From Flavobacteriaceae bacterium CRH (GTDB lineage Bacteria > Bacteroidota > Bacteroidia > Flavobacteriales > Flavobacteriaceae): 64,000 nucleotides of DNA. Both the position numbers and the translations under genes were made by a program. Position 1 is the stretch's first letter, and each line of letters starts with the position of its first letter. Where the stretch lies: NCBI GenBank assembly GCA_001507425.1, contig LMAJ01000004.1, positions 62,001 through 126,000 of the forward strand, given 5' to 3'. The notes beneath the pieces were generated by a model. It was given only the letters and a program-made list of their open reading frames with translations. It was not told the origin of the DNA and made no database searches. Below are positions 35,061-43,376 of the stretch, in pieces.

Positions 35061-37718
35061 TTATCGATTAGAAGTGCTTCGTTTGTTCCATTTAATGTCG
35101 CTAAGAACACCGGATTTAATTCCGATAAAGAAATTCCAATTAGAATTTGTTCCCAGAGGAGTCCAGTTAAACGCCATTCTCCAGCTTAATAAGTCTCTCT
35201 CAAAACGGAATTGTGTAAAAGTAACCCCTTTTTGTACAAAATCATAACCCGTAGAAACCCCGCCTTTCCATTTAGGCGTAATGTCCATATTGGCAGAAAT
35301 CATGATTGAGTTTCCGGTAATCTTGCTTTCACGATTTACATTAGAATAAGTCAACGAATAAGCCATTGTCATATCCCACGGTATTTTAGAATTAAAAAAC
35401 TCTGTTATAACATCGTCTTCATCATCTTTTTTATTCGCAAACTGACTGTTTCTACTATCATTTAGATCGGTATTGGTACCAAATAAATCATCTTTACGAC
35501 CACCGTTCCGTTCACTTTGTTTATTTTCTTCTTTTCCTCCTTTATTAGAAAAAGAGTAGTTTAAAGTTAAGTTGGCACTTGTCATTCTAAACAAACTTCC
35601 GCCATTATCAATGTTATAAACATTCATTCTGGTTCCTGAATTGTCAATTGCATAAGGGTCTAAAGTAGCTCCAAAATTGACATTCATTTTATTGTCAAAA
35701 AACTGAGTTCCACCACTTACAAGTACAGGTTGCCATGCTAAAGTTTCTTTTCCGTTAGCATTAAAGTTATAACTCGTACTAAAGTTTAAGTTGTTCAGTA
35801 ACATTATTTTTTTAGGTTCTGTTTTTGTACTGTCTTTATCTCTTACTTTAGCTTCAAAAGTGTTGCTTAAAGCAAATGCAACGATATTAGAATTGTCTTT
35901 ACTCGGAGCACCATAAACACCACCTTCAAATCGCGTGTATTCTGTTGTTATTCTTCCTGAAGCATCAACAGCATATGTATCGTAGTATTTTTCAAAACTA
36001 GGCGTATATGCGTACGTAACAGTTGGACGCATGACGTGACGAATTGATTGAATTTTTTTATCGTTACCAAAATTAAAAGTACCATAAATAGTTGTTCCTA
36101 AATTTGTACTGAAATTATAGGTTCTAAAAGCATCAAAACCATTTATTGTAGAAGTTTCTACCTTGCTCAAATCTGTATTATAGTCCTTTTGAATTGTTTT
36201 AGTAACCCATGTTTCCTGATAATTGGTAGAAGCTCCGGCACTAAAATATTTAAATATTTTGAAGTTGGTACTAAGCGGAATAGAATGTTGCATTCCTATT
36301 TGAGCATCTCTAAACATTTGTGGTTTAAAGAATAAGGAATCGGTCGTTACAATGTTATTTTTACCGCTTAAGTTATATTGTAAGTTGATGTTTTTTATAA
36401 AACCTTTTTTTACGCCATCTTTACCAACAAACGGATAAACACGATCTATACTTGCCTGCAATGTAGGCAAGGTCATGTTGATTTGCTCTGTTTGCGTATT
36501 TTGAGAGTGTGTTGCTGTCAAAGATATTCTCGCTTGCGGAATCGTATTAAAAGTTTTATTGTATGAAATAGAAGAACTTAAAGTATTATTTAAGTTAGAC
36601 CCAACGTTTGCCTGATTAATCGATTGCTTAAAATATTTACTACTACCCATATTCACAGAAGCAGAAAAGGTAGAATTTGGATTCGATTTAGTATCTTTTG
36701 AGTGCGACCACTGAATATTGTAAATATTCTGTTTTGAGTAATCAGGATAGCCTCTTTCGCTGCTTATTAAATTCTCAAAACGAATATTAATATTACCTCT
36801 GTACTTATATCTTGTAGCATAAGCAGATTCAAATCGCATGGCGTAACTACCATTTGTGTAATAATCTCCTAAAACGGTTAAGTCGTAATTATCGCCTAAA
36901 GCAAAATAATACCCCATATTTTGCAATGAAAACCCACGAGTATTAGAGTCATTGTAACTTGGTATAATAATTCCGGAAATACTTTTTTCCTGGCTCATTG
37001 GGAAATAGGCAAAAGGCAAAGCCAGTGGAGTAGGTACATCGGCAATGACCATATTGGTTAAGCCTGTAATTACTTTTTTTCCAGGGATAAACTTTACTTT
37101 GTTAGTTTGAAAATAATATTCAGGATTGTCGACATCTTTAGAAGTAGTAAAACGGGCTTTTCTTAAAAAGTAAACAGAGTCGTTTTCTTTTTTGGTAACA
37201 GCAGCCTTAATTTTAAATTCACCTTGTTCTGTTCTTGAATTATAAATTAAAGCCTTTTTTGTTTTAAAGTTAAAACGAATAGAGTCAGGCTGGACTTCGC
37301 TTGCTCCTTGCTTAAAATTAGGATATTGTGATAAAACTCCAACAGAATCCTTTATTCTGCCGGCATATACTTCATCTTTTTCGTAATTAAGTACAATGAT
37401 ACCTGATTTTAACTCAACATCTTTATAGTATAACTCAGCTTCGTTATAAAGTGTGATTGTTTTGTTTTTCTGGTCTATTTTAGCGTAATCCTTCGCCCTA
37501 TACTTTACTTTTCCGTCAAGAAAAGTCTTTTTAGGTCTGACAGTATCCAACTTTATAGTGTCAGTCACACTTTTTGTTGGTTTGTCTATTGATTTATCTG
37601 TTTGTTTTACAGCCGGTAAGGACTTGTTTTTGTTTTTTATCTCTTGTGAATATAATTTACCACATCCTAGTGTTAGGAAAAATGATATTAAAACGATATT
37701 AAATAAGTTTGTATGCAA
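35061..37718 (-). CDS. lptD: LptD-like LPS-assembly outer-membrane protein
   Basis: A large protein of about 885 residues. After the signal sequence there is an OstA/LptA-like beta-jelly-roll region (about 75-220: KIDQKNKTITLYNEAELYYKDVEL), then a wide beta-barrel ending in aromatic-rich strands (MAFNWTPLGTNSNWNFFIGIK). LptD inserts lipopolysaccharide into the outer leaflet. I prefer the TTG start at 37718, which yields a normal signal peptide (HTNLFNIVLISFFLTLG). The frame is open to 37802 but contains a promoter-like TTTG-N20-TACTTTTA there. The C-terminus is Arg/Ser-rich, unlike an ordinary barrel end. Confidence 0.85.
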   Translation of the reverse strand: MHTNLFNIVLISFFLTLGCGKLYSQEIKNKNKSLPAVKQTDKSIDKPTKSVTDTIKLDTVRPKKTFLDGKVKYRAKDYAKIDQKNKTITLYNEAELYYKDVELKSGIIVLNYEKDEVYAGRIKDSVGVLSQYPNFKQGASEVQPDSIRFNFKTKKALIYNSRTEQGEFKIKAAVTKKENDSVYFLRKARFTTSKDVDNPEYYFQTNKVKFIPGKKVITGLTNMVIADVPTPLALPFAYFPMSQEKSISGIIIPSYNDSNTRGFSLQNMGYYFALGDNYDLTVLGDYYTNGSYAMRFESAYATRYKYRGNINIRFENLISSERGYPDYSKQNIYNIQWSHSKDTKSNPNSTFSASVNMGSSKYFKQSINQANVGSNLNNTLSSSISYNKTFNTIPQARISLTATHSQNTQTEQINMTLPTLQASIDRVYPFVGKDGVKKGFIKNINLQYNLSGKNNIVTTDSLFFKPQMFRDAQIGMQHSIPLSTNFKIFKYFSAGASTNYQETWVTKTIQKDYNTDLSKVETSTINGFDAFRTYNFSTNLGTTIYGTFNFGNDKKIQSIRHVMRPTVTYAYTPSFEKYYDTYAVDASGRITTEYTRFEGGVYGAPSKDNSNIVAFALSNTFEAKVRDKDSTKTEPKKIMLLNNLNFSTSYNFNANGKETLAWQPVLVSGGTQFFDNKMNVNFGATLDPYAIDNSGTRMNVYNIDNGGSLFRMTSANLTLNYSFSNKGGKEENKQSERNGGRKDDLFGTNTDLNDSRNSQFANKKDDEDDVITEFFNSKIPWDMTMAYSLTYSNVNRESKITGNSIMISANMDITPKWKGGVSTGYDFVQKGVTFTQFRFERDLLSWRMAFNWTPLGTNSNWNFFIGIKSGVLSDIKWNKRSTSNR

Positions 37719-37851
37719 AGGTTTAAATGCTATTTTTGTAAAAGTATGGCTTGTTTTTTGACATGTCAAACTTACATATAATTTTTTGTCAAAAATAATC
37801 AATTATAAAAATTATAGCAGTTGCATTTTATTAAAATTAACTTTTAGATTT

Positions 37852-38973
37852 ATGAATATAATTAACAAAACTAGACTAATCTTTAGTTTTTTTCTAACAA
37901 TAACTACTTTTTGCGCTTACAGTCAATCAAATGTCTTTAAGGTAACTCTTGACGCGGGGCATGGTGATCATGACTTTGGTGCCGTTTATAGTGGAAGGAT
38001 AGAAAAAAATATTGCTTTGGCAATTGTGCTGAAAGTTGGAAAAATATTAGAAGCTAGTCCTAATATCGACGTTATTTATACTCGTAAAACAGATGTTTTT
38101 ATCGATTTGGTCGAAAGAGCTAACATTGCCAACAGGGCAAATTCGAATATTTTTGTCTCTATACATTGTAATGCAAACAAAAATACGTCTGCAGACGGAA
38201 CTGAAACTTATGTAATGGGTTTGAGTAAAACAGCATCAAATCTTGAAGCGGCGAAAAAAGAGAACTCGGTTATTACTTTAGAGAAAGACTATAAACGTAA
38301 ATACGAAGGTTACGATCCAAATTCTCCGGAATCTATGGTCGGAATGACATTAATGCAGGAAGAATATCTTGATAACAGTATTTCTTTAGCGAGCAAAATT
38401 GAAGATAATTTTGATAAACTTGGAAAAAAACTTCGTCAGGGTGGAGTAAAACAAGCGCCATTTATGGTACTTCATAAGGCATTTATGCCAAGGGTTTTAG
38501 TAGAAACCGGTTTTGTTTCTAACCCAACAGAAGGTAATATTCTGAATTCTGAAGAAGGTCAAAATGATATTGCAAAAGCTATTGCCGAAGCTATTATTGG
38601 TTATAAAAGAGAATATTTTGGTAATGGAAATACAGAAGTAGATGTGAAGCCGGCAAAAGATACGTCAGTTCCTAAAAAAGCCAATGTTGTTGACACGCCG
38701 GTTGTAAAGAATGCACCAAAAGGCACTGTCTTTAAAGTACAACTTATCGCAAGTATTAAAAAAACAACATTAGATTCTAAAAATTTTAAAGGCCTTAAAA
38801 ATGTATCAATGTTGTATGAAAACAATATATATAAATATTTTTATCAGGAAACTTCAAATTATGAAGACGCGAAAAAATATTTGCAAGAAGCTAAAAGTAA
38901 AGGATATGGAGCTGCTTTTCTGATAGCATATAAAGATGGAGAAAAAATCAATATTCAGGACGCTATTAAATAA
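37852..38973 (+). CDS. N-acetylmuramoyl-L-alanine amidase with SPOR domain
   Basis: A signal peptide (MNIINKTRLIFSFFLTITTFC...) is followed by an Amidase_3 domain (about 27-245): VTLDAGHGDHDFG with zinc His, RIEKNIALAI with zinc Glu, VSIHCNANKN and the VLVETGFVSNPTEG end with catalytic Glu. A linker rich in Lys and Pro leads to a SPOR-like repeat (about 305-373: FKVQLIASIKK...), which in other bacteria binds denuded glycan at the septum. The enzyme cleaves peptide from glycan strands. The ATG at 37852 is preferred to 37786, which lacks a signal peptide. It is divergent from lptD and precedes the MCE gene. Confidence 0.92.
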   Translation: MNIINKTRLIFSFFLTITTFCAYSQSNVFKVTLDAGHGDHDFGAVYSGRIEKNIALAIVLKVGKILEASPNIDVIYTRKTDVFIDLVERANIANRANSNIFVSIHCNANKNTSADGTETYVMGLSKTASNLEAAKKENSVITLEKDYKRKYEGYDPNSPESMVGMTLMQEEYLDNSISLASKIEDNFDKLGKKLRQGGVKQAPFMVLHKAFMPRVLVETGFVSNPTEGNILNSEEGQNDIAKAIAEAIIGYKREYFGNGNTEVDVKPAKDTSVPKKANVVDTPVVKNAPKGTVFKVQLIASIKKTTLDSKNFKGLKNVSMLYENNIYKYFYQETSNYEDAKKYLQEAKSKGYGAAFLIAYKDGEKINIQDAIK

Positions 38974-38998
38974 AAGCAACAAGTTCGGATATTTATAT

Positions 38999-39006
38999 TA
39001 ATTTTG
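38999..39006 (+). promoter_or_regulatory. Possible promoter -7 box for the MCE gene
   Basis: TAATTTTG matches TAnnTTTG exactly and lies 18 bp before the TTG start of the MCE gene. No clear -33 TTTG was found, and the gene may also be read through from the amidase. Confidence 0.35.
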
Positions 39007-39024
39007 TAGTAAACACTTAGAATT

Positions 39025-39990
39025 TTGAAACTAACTAGAGAAATCAAAACGGCTATATTAGTCATCGCGTCGATATTATTATTTATTTGGGGATATAGCT
39101 TTTTAAAAGGCAGAGACCTTTTTACAAATTATCAGACATTATATGTAGAATATGATAATGTGGAAGATTTACCACAATCAGCACCAGTAACCTTAAACGG
39201 TCTTGCAATTGGTAAAGTAAGTAAAATCACGATCAATGAAAATACTGGAAAATTGCTGGTAGAACTTCAGTTAAAAACTGATTTTCCAATATCTAAAACA
39301 AGTACAGCAGCATTATATTCTCCGAGTTTAATTGCCGGGAAACAAATTAAAATTGTACCTAATCTTGAAGATAAAAATCCAATTGCTGATGGTGAAACTT
39401 TAAAAGGTGGCGTTGAATTAGGTTTGACGGAATCTTTAGGAGGTAAAATTGAACCAATTCAGCAAAAATTAGATTTGATGCTTGCCAATATTAATATTCT
39501 GGTAACAGGATTAAATAATGTTCTGGATACAAAAGGACAGGAAGATATCAAGAAATCACTGGCAGAATTAAGCCAGACTATGGCGCAATTTCATAAAGCA
39601 TCAGGAACTCTTAATTCTATTTTAGACACAAATAAAGGTCAGATTAATGGAGTAGTTACAAACTTCAATAAAATGTCAAATAACTTTAATAAAATATCTG
39701 ATTCTTTAAATAAAGCCGATTTAGGAAAAACAGTTCGTAACCTAAACAAGACTCTTGCTAAAGTTGATGGAATTATGAGTAACTTAAACTCAGGAAAAGG
39801 TACAGCAGGAAAACTATTAAATGATGATGCTTTATATAATAATCTGGCTAAAACTTCAAAAGAGTTAGAGTTATTATTGCAGGATGTTCGTCTTTACCCA
39901 ACACGTTATGTAAACGTTTCTCTTTTTGGAAAGAAAAATAAACCTTATGTAGCGCCTAAAGAGGATGCAAATACAACCGACAAAAAATAA
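39025..39990 (+). CDS. MCE/MlaD-family lipid-transport protein
   Basis: The start is TTG, giving KLTREIKTAILVIASILLFIWGYSFLKG as a single signal anchor. The MCE domain follows (about 38-118): YVEYDNVEDLPQSAPVTLNGLAIGKVSKI, then YSPSLIAGKQIKIVPN. The C-terminal 170 residues are helical with many Asn/Lys heptads, as in other MCE proteins. MlaD-like proteins form hexameric rings on the inner membrane and ferry phospholipids with an ABC transporter. The ATPase and permease are not nearby. It lies 52 bp after the amidase and 6 bp before the Fe-S protein gene. Confidence 0.9.
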   Translation: MKLTREIKTAILVIASILLFIWGYSFLKGRDLFTNYQTLYVEYDNVEDLPQSAPVTLNGLAIGKVSKITINENTGKLLVELQLKTDFPISKTSTAALYSPSLIAGKQIKIVPNLEDKNPIADGETLKGGVELGLTESLGGKIEPIQQKLDLMLANINILVTGLNNVLDTKGQEDIKKSLAELSQTMAQFHKASGTLNSILDTNKGQINGVVTNFNKMSNNFNKISDSLNKADLGKTVRNLNKTLAKVDGIMSNLNSGKGTAGKLLNDDALYNNLAKTSKELELLLQDVRLYPTRYVNVSLFGKKNKPYVAPKEDANTTDKK

Positions 39991-39995
39991 TAAGA

Positions 39996-41330
39996 ATGAG
40001 TTATTTAGATAATATTTTATTCGCTATTCTTCTAATAGCAGGTTTTGGTTTTTTTGCAACGAGCGTAAAAAAAATTATCCGAAACATTAATTTAGGAGTA
40101 GATGTAGATAGAAAAGACAATCCGCAGGCACGTTGGAAAAACATGGCTATGATTGCGCTTGGACAATCTAAAATGGTGAAACGTCCGGTTGCGGGTGTAT
40201 TACATATTATTGTCTATCTGGGTTTTATTATTATTAATATCGAATTACTTGAAATCATTATTGATGGGTTATTTGGTACACACAGAGTTTTTGCTTTTTT
40301 AGGAACAGCTTATAATATACTTATTGGGTCGTTCGAAATATTGGCACTTTTGGTTCTTGTAGCTGTTATAGTTTTCTGGATCAGAAGAAATGTAGTACGA
40401 TTAAAACGTTTTATAAATCCTGATTTAAAAGGATTTCCTAAAAGTGATGCTAATTACATCTTATATTTTGAGATGGTTTTGATGACATTATTTTTATTGA
40501 TGAATGCATCAGATTTTCATTTGCAGAATGTTCCCGGTGGATTTTCTCATTTTGAGAAAGCAGGAAGTTTTCCTGTAAGTCAGTTTATTGCGCCAATTTT
40601 TAACGGTATGTCAAATGAATTGGTGATGTTGTTGACAGAAGTATTTTGGTGGTTGCATATAGCAGGAATTTTAGTTTTTATGAACTATTTATATTTCTCA
40701 AAACATTTACATATTCTTTTGGCGTTTCCAAATACCTATTTTGCTAATTTAAAACCGGAAGGTCAATTTGATAATTTAGAGTCTGTTACAAAAGAAGTAA
40801 AATTAATGATGGATCCAAATGCAGATCCGTTTGCAGCTGCGCCAGTAGATGAAAATGCTGCTCCAGGTAAATTTGGTGCAAGCGATGTTCAGGATTTAAA
40901 CTGGGTTCAGTTATTAAACGCTTACACTTGCACTGAATGTGGACGTTGTACATCATCTTGCCCGGCAAATCAAACCGGTAAAAAATTGTCTCCTCGTAAA
41001 ATTATGATGAACACAAGAGATCGTTTGCAGGAAGTAGGAAAAAATATTGATGCCAATAAAGGTGTTTTTGTTCCGGATAATAAAACATTATTAAACGATT
41101 ATATCACACCGGAAGAATTATGGGCATGTACGTCTTGTAATGCTTGCGTAGAAGAATGCCCAGTAAATATTAGCCCTTTATCTATTATTATGGATATGCG
41201 CCGTTATTTAGTAATGGAACAAAGCGCGGCTCCAATGTCATTAAACGCCATGATGACAAACATTGAGAATAACGGAGCGCCTTGGCAATACAGTCAGCAA
41301 GACAGATTGAATTGGAAAAACGAAAATTAA
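39996..41330 (+). CDS. Membrane-anchored (Fe-S)-binding oxidoreductase subunit (HdrC/GlpC-like)
   Basis: About five hydrophobic helices in residues 1-240 (for example LFAILLIAGFGFFATSV, VLHIIVYLGFIIINIELLEII) resemble a NarI/HdrE-type membrane part. The C-terminal part (about 305-400) has two [4Fe-4S] sites, CTECGRCTSSCP and CTSCNACVEECP. The fold is that of HdrC fused to a membrane cytochrome-like domain. It most likely passes electrons between menaquinone and the HdrB-like protein encoded next, but the substrate is unknown. Histidines occur in the helices, so haem is possible. Confidence 0.85.
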   Translation: MSYLDNILFAILLIAGFGFFATSVKKIIRNINLGVDVDRKDNPQARWKNMAMIALGQSKMVKRPVAGVLHIIVYLGFIIINIELLEIIIDGLFGTHRVFAFLGTAYNILIGSFEILALLVLVAVIVFWIRRNVVRLKRFINPDLKGFPKSDANYILYFEMVLMTLFLLMNASDFHLQNVPGGFSHFEKAGSFPVSQFIAPIFNGMSNELVMLLTEVFWWLHIAGILVFMNYLYFSKHLHILLAFPNTYFANLKPEGQFDNLESVTKEVKLMMDPNADPFAAAPVDENAAPGKFGASDVQDLNWVQLLNAYTCTECGRCTSSCPANQTGKKLSPRKIMMNTRDRLQEVGKNIDANKGVFVPDNKTLLNDYITPEELWACTSCNACVEECPVNISPLSIIMDMRRYLVMEQSAAPMSLNAMMTNIENNGAPWQYSQQDRLNWKNEN

Positions 41331-41453
41331 AATGGTTTAATTGGTTATTTGTTTAACCGTTTAATCTATTAAAAAATAAAATTTCGGTTTTAGTGTTTGG
41401 TTAGTTTTGTGATTAACCAAATAAACGATCAACCGATTTAACAAAAAAAGAAG

Positions 41454-42245
41454 ATGTCAGAAAGTTTAGTAGTACCAACAATGGCAGAAATGCTGGCCGA
41501 AGGAAAACAACCAGAAGTTTTGTTTTGGGTAGGTTGTGCAGGAAGTTTTGATGATAGAGCAAAAAAAATTACAAAAGCATTTGTACGTATTTTAAATCGC
41601 ACAAACGTTTCTTTTGCAGTACTTGGTACTGAAGAAAGCTGTACCGGAGATCCGGCAAAAAGAGCTGGAAATGAATTTTTGTTTCAAATGCAGGCCATGA
41701 TGAATATCGAGGTTTTGAATGCCTATGAAGCAAAAAAAATAGTTACTGCTTGTCCGCATTGTTTTAATACTTTAAAAAATGAATATCCTGAATTAGGAGG
41801 TCAGTATGATGTAATTCATCATACAGAATTCTTGAAATCATTAATGGATGACGGAAGATTAGCAGTTGAAGGCGGTCAGTTTAAAGGTAAAAAAATTACT
41901 TTTCATGATCCTTGTTATTTAGGAAGAGCCAATAAAGTATATGAAGCACCAAGAGATTTAATTGAAAAACTTGATGTTGAATTAGTCGAAATGAAACGCT
42001 CTAAAGCAAATGGATTATGTTGCGGAGCAGGCGGAGCACAAATGTTTAAAGATGCCGAACCAGGAAACAAAGAAGTAAACATATTACGTACTGAAGATGC
42101 TTTAGAAGTACAACCGGATATTATTGCAGCAGGTTGTCCGTTTTGTAATACGATGTTAACTGACGGTATTAAAAACAAAGAAAAAGAAGGACAAGTTAAA
42201 GTAATGGATATTGCGGAGTTAATTGCTAATGCGCAGGATCTTTAA
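41454..42245 (+). CDS. (Fe-S)-binding protein with CCG domains (HdrB/GlpC/LutA-like)
   Basis: A 263-residue cysteine-rich protein with two CCG units: CAGSFDDR...ESCTGDP...TACPHCFNTL in the first half, and HDPCYLGRANKVYEAPR...GLCCGAGGAQMF...GCPFCNTMLTD in the second. In HdrB and succinate reductases these bind non-cubane [4Fe-4S] clusters. It is downstream of the membrane Fe-S protein (123-bp gap, which carries tandem AACCATTTAATT-like repeats), so the two should form one respiratory complex. The physiological donor and acceptor are not known. Confidence 0.87.
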   Translation: MSESLVVPTMAEMLAEGKQPEVLFWVGCAGSFDDRAKKITKAFVRILNRTNVSFAVLGTEESCTGDPAKRAGNEFLFQMQAMMNIEVLNAYEAKKIVTACPHCFNTLKNEYPELGGQYDVIHHTEFLKSLMDDGRLAVEGGQFKGKKITFHDPCYLGRANKVYEAPRDLIEKLDVELVEMKRSKANGLCCGAGGAQMFKDAEPGNKEVNILRTEDALEVQPDIIAAGCPFCNTMLTDGIKNKEKEGQVKVMDIAELIANAQDL

Positions 42246-42357
42246 ATTTTAAGGTGCAAAGTAGCAAAGGTTCAGAGGGACAAAGTTTTTTAACTTGAAA
42301 CATGAAACTTAAAACTTTTCAAATCTAAAATCTAACAATCTAAAATCTAAAATTAAA
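42246..42357 (+). repeat. Low-complexity intergenic short repeats
   Basis: The gap holds imperfect tandem words: GCAAAGTAGCAAAGG, then AACTTGAAACATGAAACTTAAAAC, then TCTAAAATCTAACAATCTAAAATC. Similar word families recur near 43190-43310 and 58470-58505, so they are a genome-style of decayed tandem repeats rather than a coding sequence. Confidence 0.5.
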
Positions 42358-42840
42358 ATGCATATACCTTTTGAAGATTTACCTGGTGAATCCAGAATCT
42401 GGATTTATCAATCGAACAGAAAATTTTCTGAGGAAGAATTTTCTGAAATCGAAACTGACCTAAAAGCTTTTGTTGAAGAATGGGCATCGCACGGAACTAG
42501 CTTAGAAGCTTCATACCAATTAAAATACAACCGATTCATTATTTTGGCTGTAAATCAGGATGTGCAGGCTGCTACGGGTTGTTCTATTGACAGTTCGGTA
42601 GAATTTATTCAGAGTTTAGAGAAAAAATACAACGTTGATTTGTTAGATAAAATGAACGTAACTTTCAAACTTGGCGAACATATCGCACATAAACCATTAA
42701 TTGATTTCAAGAAAATGGTTAAAGATAAATCGGTTTCTGAGAATACGATTGTTTTTAATAACCTTGTCAACAATATCGAAGAATACAACGAATCCTGGGA
42801 AGTTCCTGCTGCCGATAGTTGGCATAGCAGATTTTTCTAG
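42358..42840 (+). CDS. Conserved Bacteroidetes protein, 160 residues (often labelled ABC transporter ATPase)
   Basis: It starts MHIPFEDLPGESRIWIYQSNRKFSEEEF and contains LKYNRFIILAVNQDVQAATGCSIDSSVEFI. It is soluble, with no signal peptide. Flavobacterial homologues commonly carry the name ABC transporter ATPase, to my recollection, but no Walker A (GxxxxGKS/T), Walker B or LSGGQ motif is present, so that name is not supported. The conserved Cys in GCSIDS may be functional. A strong terminator follows. The function is unknown. Confidence 0.8.
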   Translation: MHIPFEDLPGESRIWIYQSNRKFSEEEFSEIETDLKAFVEEWASHGTSLEASYQLKYNRFIILAVNQDVQAATGCSIDSSVEFIQSLEKKYNVDLLDKMNVTFKLGEHIAHKPLIDFKKMVKDKSVSENTIVFNNLVNNIEEYNESWEVPAADSWHSRFF

Positions 42841-42858
42841 GAATTTAAAATATATCTG

Positions 42859-42893
42859 AAAGGCATGAAATTTAGGTTTTATGCCTTTTTTTA
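42859..42893 (+). terminator. Intrinsic terminator
   Basis: AAAGGCATGAAA pairs with TTTTATGCCTTT (one G-T pair) around TTTAGG, followed by a T-run. It lies 19 bp after the stop of the 160-residue protein. Confidence 0.85.
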
Positions 42894-42909
42894 TGTTTAT
42901 GGCTTGTTC

Positions 42910-43009
42910 TGTCATCCTGACGGAGGAAGGATCACACTAAAAACTCGACAAAAATTAGCGACCTTCTTTGCGAAATTACTTGTGTGATCCTTCCTTCGTC
43001 AGGATGACA
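42910..43009. repeat. 100-bp dispersed palindromic element, copy 2
   Basis: Arms of 28 bp at 42910-42937 and 42982-43009 are near-inverted repeats (one mismatch, GACGG vs GACGA). The 44-bp centre matches that of copy 1 (24273-24372) when reverse-complemented. The overall length is identical at 100 bp. Confidence 0.85.
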
Positions 43010-43053
43010 AGATTGTGGAAAAAGCTTCTTATAAAAACAAAAAGCTCTAATCT

Positions 43054-43132
43054 AGCCCCGATGGGAGCGGTATCCTTTTATGGTGGTCCCGAAGCCTCGG
43101 GACGCCATAAAAGATGTAGCGGACAGCGGGAC
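43054..43132 (+). repeat. Structured intergenic hairpin element
   Basis: AGCCCCGATGGGAGCGGTA is followed by a long hairpin: CTTTTATGG (43075-43083) pairs with CCATAAAAG (43105-43113), and inside it TCCCGA (43087-43092) pairs with TCGGGA (43097-43102). ATGTAGCGGACAGCGGGAC then closes the element. It is GC-rich against its surroundings. I recall similar elements between genes in many Bacteroidetes, but cannot verify copy number here. Confidence 0.7.
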
Positions 43133-43179
43133 AACTGGTTCTTTTGAAAATTATTACTTCTGCTTCTGATGATGAAAAT

Positions 43180-43310
43180 TATGAGTTATGAATTATAAGT
43201 TATGAGTTTGATATTGCTGCTCTTGCTGAATCTTTTGATTATTCAGGGTTTAAATCTTGGAATCTTAGAACCTTAGGATCTTAGAGTCTTAAAAACTAAG
43301 ATTCACAAAA
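43180..43310 (+). repeat. Imperfect tandem word repeats upstream of bshA
   Basis: Words around TTATGAATTATAAGTTATGAG (43184-43207) and a run of about 8-9-bp units (AATCTTGG, AATCTTAGA, ACCTTAGG, ATCTTAGA, GTCTTAAA) at about 43253-43293 form decayed tandem arrays. No gene or coding potential is seen. Confidence 0.5.
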
Positions 43311-43376
43311 ATCTAACAATTGAAATACTTAATTAAACGTGAATTTTGAGTACTTTCGTAGTATTAAATTTAATAC

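Noticed and set aside
43180..43310. Tandem 8-9-bp words considered as a CRISPR-like or iteron array.
   Set aside because: Units are degenerate and directly adjacent, with no spacers and no replication gene nearby.
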